From an uncultured Prevotellaceae bacterium (GTDB taxonomy: Bacteria > Bacteroidota > Bacteroidia > Bacteroidales > Bacteroidaceae), in NCBI GenBank assembly GCA_902775075.1, contig CACYKX010000012.1, positions 1 through 36,210 on the forward strand: DNA of 36,210 nt, written 5' to 3'. The translations under genes were made by a program, and so were the position numbers. Within the stretch, counting starts at the first letter, position 1; every line of letters starts with the position of its first letter. Of the stretch, positions 24,200-31,917 are shown in pieces. The notes under the pieces are model-generated. The model saw only the letters and a program-made list of their open reading frames with translations. It did not search any database and had not been told where the DNA came from.

Positions 24200-27100
24200 A
24201 TGAGATTTTGTGGAAGGATTATATTACTTATTTTTCTCTTAGCGTGCTCTATTATCGATAAAGCGCAACCCTTTTGCGATGTTCGAAAATATTCATTGAC
24301 GGATGGTTTAGCTGCCAATACGATTGCTGACTTTAAGCAATCTAATGATAAATTGATGTGGTTTGGTACTTGGAACGGACTTTCCTATTACGATGGATAT
24401 ACTTTTAAGACTTTTCGCGATGGACCAGACGATATAGACTGGATCACAACGAATCGTATCCGTTCTATTCATCCCAACTCTCATAATGATATTTGGTTTA
24501 TCACCTACGACCATCGACCTTATATTTTCACTACGCACGATATACGGTTTATCAATGTGGCTGCATCGCTACGTGAACGCCTCAAGACGACGTTGCTCGT
24601 CGATCAGGTATATACCTTGCAGAATGCTACTTGGCTGGTGAGCAAGGACCATAAGATATTGATCCGCTCCAACGAATTGTTAAAAGGTGCTCTTAAAGAC
24701 GAATGTGAGATATTTATTGCCGGAAAAAGTATCTATCGGGGAGGAAAAGTGTTCTATATCAAGAACGACTCACATGGTCGCGAATGGGTCCTTACAACCA
24801 AAGGTACTTATGTGTATAGTCCATACCAAAAACCTTTCTATTGTAACGTTCCGTTCTTCTGGTTGGAGAATATCGGGAAACGTGTGTTCCTAGCATCGAA
24901 AACGGGAGAACTTGCGGAATACATTGGTGAGAATCAAATGAAATGGTGCAAGATTCCATCTGAAATCAAAGAAATTCGAGAAATCAAAGTGTACGACAAA
25001 AACACACTGTTACTGGCTACGAATATCGGTTTGGTAACCTTCGATGTGAACAGGGGGACAACAAGGATGTGGAATTTGCAAAATCCGAACAATCCATCGA
25101 CTGAAGTCACGAGCATCTATGTCGACACCCATAAGAACATCTGGGCGTTTACTAAGGGCTCCGGCATCACACGTATCAATCTGAAAGATAACACGAGTCA
25201 ATGGATGCAAGCTGACCTACCTGAAGAAAAGGCAACCCGAACGGATCTCGAACTCATCTTAGAGGATGAGTATGGTGTACTATGGATGATACCTCGACAT
25301 GGTACCTTCTGCTACTATGACACAAAGAAGAAAGAACTCGTACCTTATATGTTGACGACAAATAACGCAGCCAACTATCCTGTAAGAAGGATCAACAAAT
25401 ATGTCATCAGCGACCAACGGATATTATGGATAACAGGATATTATGATTTGGTACAAATCGATTTCAAATATCATACCTATTTTGAAAGTAAACTGGATAG
25501 GGGGATATCCAGTGTACGCTCTATTCTTTTGGACAGCAAAAAGCGATACTGGAATGGATACAAGAATGGTACGATACAGATACTCGATAAAGATAAGCAT
25601 ATCCTGGGATATTTGAACTCAGCGGGACAGATTCAGCATGAACAGACGACATTCGTAAACTCTGGTGTCTACTCGCTCTACGAGGACAACAAACATCGCA
25701 TATGGATAGGTACCGACAAGGAAGGATTATATGTCCTGAATACAGGTAACAAGCTTACACGTTTTATGCCAGATGCGAAGGACAGGTATGCTCTAAAAGG
25801 AAATAAGATATATGACGTGCAAAGCGACAAGAAAGGGAGGCTCTGGGTAGCAACCTTTGGTGGTGGATTGAATCTGGTTGACGAAAGTACAGGAAAAATT
25901 AGATTCATCAACACGAACAATACTCTATCGTTACCAAAGAATAAATTTACGAATTGTAGAAGGATATTCTTAGGCAACCACGATGAAATCATTATCGGGA
26001 CAACAGATGGTCTGGTTTCTTTCTCGGATAAATTCAAGAGTCCGGACAAGATCAAATATTTTCTTTCACGACATATCGAGAACGACACGACATCGCTCTT
26101 ATCTGATGATGTGATGAGTTTGATTATCCGACCAGACGGTTGTACCTTCGTGGCGACAATGGGAGGAGGACTTCAGTTTGCCAAACTTCCTACCCTACTC
26201 AAGGATAATCTGCAGCTTACCTATGTAAGAGCCATAAACCCTGAGGAAGGTATTATACAAAGCATCATCGAAGACAAAAATAAAAATATATGGTTGATAC
26301 GAGAATCGAGTATCGACAAGTTTAACCCTGTCACAAATCGCATGAACATATATGGGCCTAACGACTTCTGTAATGATGCGGAATTTACTGAGGCTAGACC
26401 TGTAAAGGATATAGAATCCGACGAGATAAGTATTGGAACGAACCGAGGGGCATTTACTTTCAAGCCTACTACTTTAATACAATCCAACTATAGTCCGGAA
26501 GTGATGTTCACAAGTGTACATTATCTAGATGGTACTGAGCAACCTATCTTAAACGTAAACGTACTCGAGATACCTTCTGATAAGCGTAACCTTACCATCA
26601 ACTTTGCATCGCTCGACTATACTCGCAATTATCAGATAAAATATGCTTATCGTATCAAAGAGGAAGGAAGCAAATGGCATCTGTTAGGAGAAAATCATAG
26701 TATATCCTTCAACCGTATCCCTCATGGTACTTTCACGATTCAGGTAAGGGGTACCAACACACATGGTATATGGAGTAAGAAGGTGAAGGACTTAAAAGTA
26801 CATGTAGAGGCAACCTTCTGGGAAAGTATCATAGGAAGAATCGTACAGATCATATTCGTCCTATTTATCATCTTCTGGATTGTGCACTTCTTCATCCTGA
26901 GAAACCAACATGGTATAGACAAGAAAATCAATAAACTAAAGACTAAGTTCTATTCGGATGCGTCTCATCAGTTGCGCACCCCTCTTACTCTTATCGGCGG
27001 TCCTATCGACGAAGTATTACAGAAGGAACCTTCTCTCAGCGAGAGCAGTAAGGAACTGCTGAATATCGTAAGGAGAAATACAGCAAAAATGCTCGATATG

Positions 27101-28084
27101 GTAAACCAGATGCTAAACTATAGCATTGATGGTAAAAACTACATTGATGATATTATAGACGATGGTAATGCAAGATATTTCATGGTGAACGACTCTGCAC
27201 AAACTACCACCAACATAAACGAGAACTCACGTGAAAAGGAAAATACTATCCTTGTCGTAGAAGATAATAAAGACTTACGCACTTATCTATATAATATATT
27301 GTGCAACGACTACAACGTGATCTTAGCAGAAAACGGATACATCGGTATAGAAAAAGCCAGAAAATATATGCCTGACTTTATCATTACCGATATCACGATG
27401 CCTGTTCTTGATGGACTTACCATGATACGCATGATTCGTGAAGATTCTGATATCAATCATCTGCCTATCATCATTCTGTCTGCCCGTGCATCTGAGAAAG
27501 ACAGGAACCTAGGCAATGAACTGGGGGTCTTGGGATATATCACCAAGCCTTTCTCGGCTACTTATCTGAAAGGACGAGTAGATAATGTTATCGCTCAACG
27601 TAAAGCGATGCAACAGCAGTTACTGTCCAAGATAAGAATCTTGAACAATGAAGAAAATAGTAATCAGCAAAACAGTCTGAATGACTATCATCCAAATGCC
27701 GGAATGTATAATGAAGATGGGCTCCAATATCAAGATGAGAAATCTTCTATACAAGGGATAAATGACAAGGTGATACAGAAAGTGATACTATATCTTGACG
27801 AGAACTTGAGTAATCCTGATTTAAAGATAGACCATATAGCTATCGAGATGGGAATGAGCCGAAGTGTATTATATAGTAAAATTAGAAATGCCGTTGGTAT
27901 GTCACCAGTAGGATTCGTAAGACATATCAGAATATTACGCGCAGAAGAATTGATAAGTCAAACAGAGGATTCCTTCTCACAAATCGCATATGCCGTAGGA
28001 TTCTCTGACCCTAAATATTTCACCAAAGTATTTAAGAAAGAGACCGGTATGACCCCAAGCGAATATCGTGATTCGAGCAAATAA
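24200..28084 (+). CDS. Hybrid two-component system regulator (HTCS) lacking the HATPase domain
   Basis: The 1294-residue one-protein regulator has a signal or anchor at residues 1-23, a periplasmic two-bladed Reg_prop propeller region (first repeat SLTDGLAANTIADF, WFGTWNGLSYYDG), a Y_Y_Y domain (about 785-870) and one membrane segment (about 877-901). Then come HisKA with the phospho-acceptor H923 (DASHQLRTPLTLI), a receiver (about 1014-1130) with D1064 (IITDITMPVLDG) and YITKPFS, and an AraC-type helix-turn-helix domain (about 1188-1291). Only 40 residues separate the end of HisKA (near S975) from the receiver start at 1016; the N, G1 and G2 boxes of HATPase_c are missing. HTCS proteins normally sense breakdown products and activate a nearby locus. 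The reading frame is intact. Confidence 0.93.
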   Translation: MRFCGRIILLIFLLACSIIDKAQPFCDVRKYSLTDGLAANTIADFKQSNDKLMWFGTWNGLSYYDGYTFKTFRDGPDDIDWITTNRIRSIHPNSHNDIWFITYDHRPYIFTTHDIRFINVAASLRERLKTTLLVDQVYTLQNATWLVSKDHKILIRSNELLKGALKDECEIFIAGKSIYRGGKVFYIKNDSHGREWVLTTKGTYVYSPYQKPFYCNVPFFWLENIGKRVFLASKTGELAEYIGENQMKWCKIPSEIKEIREIKVYDKNTLLLATNIGLVTFDVNRGTTRMWNLQNPNNPSTEVTSIYVDTHKNIWAFTKGSGITRINLKDNTSQWMQADLPEEKATRTDLELILEDEYGVLWMIPRHGTFCYYDTKKKELVPYMLTTNNAANYPVRRINKYVISDQRILWITGYYDLVQIDFKYHTYFESKLDRGISSVRSILLDSKKRYWNGYKNGTIQILDKDKHILGYLNSAGQIQHEQTTFVNSGVYSLYEDNKHRIWIGTDKEGLYVLNTGNKLTRFMPDAKDRYALKGNKIYDVQSDKKGRLWVATFGGGLNLVDESTGKIRFINTNNTLSLPKNKFTNCRRIFLGNHDEIIIGTTDGLVSFSDKFKSPDKIKYFLSRHIENDTTSLLSDDVMSLIIRPDGCTFVATMGGGLQFAKLPTLLKDNLQLTYVRAINPEEGIIQSIIEDKNKNIWLIRESSIDKFNPVTNRMNIYGPNDFCNDAEFTEARPVKDIESDEISIGTNRGAFTFKPTTLIQSNYSPEVMFTSVHYLDGTEQPILNVNVLEIPSDKRNLTINFASLDYTRNYQIKYAYRIKEEGSKWHLLGENHSISFNRIPHGTFTIQVRGTNTHGIWSKKVKDLKVHVEATFWESIIGRIVQIIFVLFIIFWIVHFFILRNQHGIDKKINKLKTKFYSDASHQLRTPLTLIGGPIDEVLQKEPSLSESSKELLNIVRRNTAKMLDMVNQMLNYSIDGKNYIDDIIDDGNARYFMVNDSAQTTTNINENSREKENTILVVEDNKDLRTYLYNILCNDYNVILAENGYIGIEKARKYMPDFIITDITMPVLDGLTMIRMIREDSDINHLPIIILSARASEKDRNLGNELGVLGYITKPFSATYLKGRVDNVIAQRKAMQQQLLSKIRILNNEENSNQQNSLNDYHPNAGMYNEDGLQYQDEKSSIQGINDKVIQKVILYLDENLSNPDLKIDHIAIEMGMSRSVLYSKIRNAVGMSPVGFVRHIRILRAEELISQTEDSFSQIAYAVGFSDPKYFTKVFKKETGMTPSEYRDSSK

Positions 28085-28149
28085 ACGAAAAAAGGTAAAA
28101 TTTCCACCTAGATAAACGGAATTTACTACCTTCGAAAAGAATAAACTCT

Positions 28150-28260
28150 TATCTTTGCAACAGTTCTTAGAAAAGTTAAATGATAGATTAATCGTAAGAC
28201 TTCCACATTTTTAGAAGTCTGAAAAGTATTCCGGACGTTGTGAAACGTCCGTTTTTTTTT
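28150..28260 (+). ncRNA. Candidate small RNA unit
   Basis: TATCTTTG then C (28150-28157) is a clean -7 box with no ORF after it. About 40 bases later come hairpin AGACTTC/GAAGTCT (28197-28203, 28214-28220) and a terminator hairpin with nine T ending at 28260. A transcript of about 95 bases would result. The -33 element is not clear, and the terminator may simply serve the HTCS gene that ends at 28084. Confidence 0.4.
28232..28260 (+). terminator. Strong intrinsic terminator
   Basis: CGGACGTT (28232-28239) and AACGTCCG (28244-28251) form a perfect 8-bp stem with a GTGA loop, followed by nine T. It lies about 150 bp after the HTCS stop. Confidence 0.85.
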
Positions 28261-28281
28261 AAACTTAAATAATGTCAATTG

Positions 28282-28313
28282 TTGAGTTAAGGCTAAAAAA
28301 ATTATTATATTTG
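28282..28313 (+). promoter_or_regulatory. Promoter of the gpx-trxB operon
   Basis: TTG at 28282-28284 and TATATTTG at 28306-28313, 21 bp apart, precede the ATG at 28361 by about 47 bp. Confidence 0.7.
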
Positions 28314-28360
28314 CAATCATAGAACGGAATATAAGAATTATACATATAATACAAAAGAAA

Positions 28361-28912
28361 ATGAGAACAGTTTACGAATTCTCTGTAAAAGACAGAAAAG
28401 GTAAAGATGTGTCACTAAAAGAGTATGCTAACGAGGTTTTACTCATCGTCAATACTGCTACAAAGTGTGGATTCACTCCACAATACGAAGAACTGGAAAA
28501 ACTATACGAGACTTATCATGCACAAGGTTTCGAAATTCTCGATTTCCCTTGCAACCAGTTTGGTCAGCAGGCTCCAGGTACCGACGAGAGTATTCATAAA
28601 TTCTGCAAGCTGAACTATGGTACGGAATTTCCACGATTTAAGAAATTAAAGGTAAATGGTGATGATGCTCACCCATTATATAAGTTTTTGAAAGAACAAA
28701 AGGGGTTCGCTGGTTGGGATGAGTCACATCCTATCTATCCTGTCCTTGATAAAATGCTTTCTGAAGCAGATGCTAACTATAAGGATAATCCTGACATCAA
28801 ATGGAATTTTACTAAATTCCTGATCAACAAAAAAGGACAGGTAGTAGCTCGCTTTGAACCTACAGAGAAGATTGAACATATTGCTCAACAGATTGAAGAA
28901 CTTCTAAAATAA
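28361..28912 (+). CDS. Glutathione peroxidase family, probably thioredoxin-dependent
   Basis: The 183-residue thiol peroxidase reduces hydroperoxides. NTATKCGFTPQY carries the peroxidatic Cys (C36); FPCNQFGQQAPG gives the catalytic Gln, and KWNFTKFLI near residue 150 gives the Trp/Asn pair. C82 in IHKFCKLNYG is at the place of the resolving Cys of thioredoxin-dependent members, so the name glutathione peroxidase is by family only. No signal peptide, so cytosolic. It is 6 bp before trxB, which would supply electrons through thioredoxin. Confidence 0.93.
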   Translation: MRTVYEFSVKDRKGKDVSLKEYANEVLLIVNTATKCGFTPQYEELEKLYETYHAQGFEILDFPCNQFGQQAPGTDESIHKFCKLNYGTEFPRFKKLKVNGDDAHPLYKFLKEQKGFAGWDESHPIYPVLDKMLSEADANYKDNPDIKWNFTKFLINKKGQVVARFEPTEKIEHIAQQIEELLK

Positions 28913-28918
28913 AAAGAT

Positions 28919-29866
28919 ATGGCTGACAGAGAATATACAAGATGCCTGATTATCGGTTCTGGCCCTGCTGGTTATACAGCTGCCATTTACGCTGGTCGTG
29001 CAAATCTGCAACCTATAGAGTATTGTGGTCTGCAGATGGGCGGACAACTCACAACAACAACTATTGTGGAAAACTTCCCTGGCTATCCACAAGGCGTAGA
29101 CGGAAATCAGATGATGATGGATCTGCGCAGTCAGGCTACAAACTTTGGTGTGGACATCCGTGATGGTGTTATCACCAAGGTAGATTTCTCCAAGAAACCT
29201 TATGTCGCTACTACTGACAGAGGCGCAGAAATAGAAGCTGAATCTATTATCATCGCAACAGGTGCCACAGCAAAGTATCTGGGACTCGATGATGAGAAGA
29301 AATACATGGGACAAGGTGTTAGCGCATGTGCTACATGCGACGGATTCTTTTATCGTAAAAAGGTTGTTGCTGTGGTAGGTGGCGGAGATACTGCTTGTGA
29401 GGAAGCTAACTATCTAGCTGGACTTGCCAGTAAGGTGTACATGATCGTACGTAAACCATATCTTCGTGCCAGTGAGGTAATGAAGAAGCGCGTGGAGGAA
29501 AACGAAAAAATCGAAATCCTTTATGAAACAAACACCTTAGGCCTATTCGGTGACAATGGTGTGGAAGGTGCTCATGTTGTATACCGTAAAGGAGAAAGTG
29601 ACGAAAAGAAATATGACATCGCCATAGACGGATTCTTCCTTGCTATCGGTCATAAGCCACAAACCGACATCTTCAAGGGTAGTGTGGATATGGATGAACA
29701 AGGATTCATCAAAGTTAATGGTATCAACCAGAAGACAAACATTGATGGTGTATTCGCTGCAGGAGATGTCTGTGACCCGCATTATCAACAGGCTATCATC
29801 GCTGCCGCAACAGGAGCTAAAGCAGCTCTGGATGCGCAGGAATATCTAAACCAAATAGGAAAATAA
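28919..29866 (+). CDS. trxB: Thioredoxin-disulfide reductase
   Basis: The 315-residue flavoprotein transfers electrons from NADPH to thioredoxin. It has the FAD motif IIGSGPAGYTAAIYAGRA, the redox site CATC (C137, C140) in ACATCDGFF, the NADPH motif VVGGGDTACEEA and the C-terminal FAD motif GVFAAGDVCDPHYQQAIIAAATG. Length is normal for the low-molecular-weight type. It is co-transcribed with the peroxidase gene and closed by an intrinsic terminator. Confidence 0.96.
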   Translation: MADREYTRCLIIGSGPAGYTAAIYAGRANLQPIEYCGLQMGGQLTTTTIVENFPGYPQGVDGNQMMMDLRSQATNFGVDIRDGVITKVDFSKKPYVATTDRGAEIEAESIIIATGATAKYLGLDDEKKYMGQGVSACATCDGFFYRKKVVAVVGGGDTACEEANYLAGLASKVYMIVRKPYLRASEVMKKRVEENEKIEILYETNTLGLFGDNGVEGAHVVYRKGESDEKKYDIAIDGFFLAIGHKPQTDIFKGSVDMDEQGFIKVNGINQKTNIDGVFAAGDVCDPHYQQAIIAAATGAKAALDAQEYLNQIGK

Positions 29867-29889
29867 TATCCTATATATACTCAAAATAG

Positions 29890-29931
29890 AAAAGCTGTGC
29901 TAATAATCTTATAAATTAGCACAGCTTTTTT
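29890..29931 (+). terminator. Intrinsic terminator of gpx-trxB
   Basis: A perfect 15-bp stem starts AAAAGCTGTGCTAAT (29890-29904), has a 10-base loop and ends ATTAGCACAGCTTTT (29915-29929) with further T. Confidence 0.85.
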
Positions 29932-29974
29932 CGTACTTTTATATCATTCTGTCGTTTTTCTCATTTATTTTATA

Positions 29975-29982
29975 TACTTTTG
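29975..29982 (+). promoter_or_regulatory. -7 element of the TrpB2-like gene
   Basis: TACTTTTG at 29975-29982, about 60 bp before the ATG at 30042. No clear TTG upstream. Confidence 0.45.
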
Positions 29983-30041
29983 TAAGTAATTTAATCATTT
30001 AACGCAAATATTAAAAGACCAATAACTAAAATAATCATATT

Positions 30042-31424
30042 ATGAGACAAAAGAAATTTATTCTACAAGAGAAAGACATTCCTTCACAATGGTATAATAT
30101 TCAGGCCGACATGGTCAACAAACCGATGCCTCCTCTAAATCCGACTACACATGAGCCAATGAAGGCAGAAGACTTGATGCATATCTTCAACGAAGAATGC
30201 TCTAAACAGGAATTAGATCAGAAACATGCATGGATAGATATTCCGGAAGAAGTTCGCGACAAATATACATTTTACCGTTCTACTCCTCTCGTTAGGGCTT
30301 ACGCATTAGAAGAAGCACTCAACACTAAGGCTCATATCTACTTTAAAAACGAATCTACAAATCCTTTAGGATCTCACAAAATAAATTCTGCTCTCCCTCA
30401 ATGTTACTATTGTAAGCAAGAAGGCGATACTAACGTAACGACGGAAACGGGTGCTGGACAATGGGGAGCAGCGCTAAGCTATGCCGCTAAATTGTATGGA
30501 CTTGAAGCTGCTGTGTATCAGGTAAAAATCACGATGCAACAAAAACCATATAGAAGTATCATCATGCGTACCTTTGGAGCGACTGTGGAAGGTTCCCCTT
30601 CGATGTCAACACGTGCAGGAAAAAATATCATCACACGAGATCCTCAACATCCGGGTTCATTAGGAACTGCTATCAGCGAGGCTATAGAATTGGCTACAAC
30701 TACTCCGGGTTGCAAATACACTTTGGGAAGTGTGCTCAACCATGTGGCCCTGCATCAGACCGTTATCGGATTAGAGGCAGAAAAACAAATGGAGATGGCT
30801 GGTGAATATCCCGACAAGGTAATTGCTTGCTTCGGTGGAGGTAGTAACTTCGGAGGTACGGCATTCCCTTTCATGCGACATATTTTCGATGGTAGTCACA
30901 AAGATACAGAGTTTATCGCCGCAGAACCTGCGAGTTGTCCTAAACTGACAAGAGGTAAATTTGAATATGATTTCGGTGATGAGGCAGGATACACACCTCT
31001 TCTTCCGATGTATACCTTAGGACATGACTTTAAACCTGCCAACATTCATGCTGGTGGTTTGCGATATCATGGTGCTGGTATGATTATCTCGCAATTACTG
31101 AAAGACGGATATATGCACGGCGTAGATATTCCGCAGCTGGAGACATTTCAGGCTGGTATGTTGTTCGCACGTACAGAGGGCATTATTCCTGCACCTGAAA
31201 GTTGTCATGCCATTGCCGCAACAATACGAGAGGCTAAGAAGGCCAATGTAGAAGGAAAAGCTCCTGTAATCTTGTTCTGCTTGAGCGGTCATGGACTCAT
31301 TGATATGCCTTCTTATAATAGTTACATCAATGGTGACCTCATGAACTATAACGTTACCGAAGAAGAAATTGAAAAATATCTGAAAGGAGTACCTCAGGTG
31401 GATATGAATAGCCTTAAGCTATAA
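30042..31424 (+). CDS. TrpB2-type tryptophan synthase beta-like PLP enzyme
   Basis: The 460-residue enzyme is longer than classical TrpB (about 400) and has the TrpB2 N-terminal extension. ESTNPLGSHKINSA contains the PLP Lys (K113), ETGAGQWGAAL is the glycine loop and CFGGGSNFGG binds the PLP phosphate. FRST/RSTPLVRA fits the TrpB2 group. It should make tryptophan from indole and serine, or use another beta-replacement donor. No trpA or other trp gene is adjacent, so it is a stand-alone indole-salvage enzyme or has a side role. It has its own promoter and is followed by a terminator. Confidence 0.93.
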   Translation: MRQKKFILQEKDIPSQWYNIQADMVNKPMPPLNPTTHEPMKAEDLMHIFNEECSKQELDQKHAWIDIPEEVRDKYTFYRSTPLVRAYALEEALNTKAHIYFKNESTNPLGSHKINSALPQCYYCKQEGDTNVTTETGAGQWGAALSYAAKLYGLEAAVYQVKITMQQKPYRSIIMRTFGATVEGSPSMSTRAGKNIITRDPQHPGSLGTAISEAIELATTTPGCKYTLGSVLNHVALHQTVIGLEAEKQMEMAGEYPDKVIACFGGGSNFGGTAFPFMRHIFDGSHKDTEFIAAEPASCPKLTRGKFEYDFGDEAGYTPLLPMYTLGHDFKPANIHAGGLRYHGAGMIISQLLKDGYMHGVDIPQLETFQAGMLFARTEGIIPAPESCHAIAATIREAKKANVEGKAPVILFCLSGHGLIDMPSYNSYINGDLMNYNVTEEEIEKYLKGVPQVDMNSLKL

Positions 31425-31426
31425 AC

Positions 31427-31690
31427 AAAAAATCAGGACTCATAGCAATATGCTCACGCACCTTAACTATTAGTCCTTCATCTTCTAAAATCCTTCGTTG
31501 ATCAAGACCGATGTCCTGGCGAAGGTTCGCTTTTTTTAAGTGGTCTTCTAATTAACTACTCTTGAGTTAATTCATTCGCATTAAACATCTTATTACTTAT
31601 TCTCTATTTTGTAAAAGCCCCGACGTCTTTACTCTGTTTCACGTAGGTGTTTTCGAGACTCTTTTTTATCTATTCACGTTTGCAAAGATA
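31427..31690 (-). ncRNA. Candidate leftward non-coding transcript
   Basis: The minus strand has TATCTTTG then CA at 31683-31690, and about 200 bases later AGGACT/AGTCCT (31472-31477 and 31435-31440) with an inner AGCA/TGCT hairpin and six T (31427-31432). No ORF with a start and reasonable length lies between: only a 10-codon ATG ORF near 31590-31558, and a 45-codon open frame (31414-31551) without an ATG near its 5' end. The RNA would be about 245 bases. Class not recognised. Confidence 0.35.
31519..31537 (+). terminator. Terminator after the TrpB2-like gene
   Basis: GCGA-AGGT-TCGC (31519-31530, with the usual small loop) is followed by seven T. It lies about 95 bp after the stop at 31424. 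Confidence 0.55.
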
Positions 31691-31917
31691 CAATTTTTTT
31701 TTGAAACACACACATAAAATTGTATCAAATTGGTGCATATTTTGTTACATCAATATATTTTATGTACATTCTATTATTTTTCATAGCCTAACTGTGTATT
31801 TATATCGCCCTAAAATTCGTCTTTTATTGGCAATAATACAATCATTTCATATTATTTGGTGGATAAAAGCACTAATATATAAGTTTTTAGCACCATTTAC
31901 CCACCAATTTATAAAAG

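Larger units (their letters stand above)
28085..28360. other. Spacer with a possible small RNA unit and the gpx promoter
   Basis: This stretch of 276 bp contains a -7 box, two hairpins with a T-run, and then the glutathione-peroxidase promoter. No protein gene is supported. Confidence 0.6.
31425..31917. other. Spacer of 493 bp between converging genes
   Basis: It holds a terminator for the TrpB2-like gene, an inverted repeat AATTAACT/AGTTAATT (31550-31557, 31565-31572), a leftward -7 box, a leftward terminator and an AT-rich right part (31690-31917) in which I see nothing specific. GC-richer islands at 31615-31665 and 31490-31530 stand out from the AT-rich background. Confidence 0.6.
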
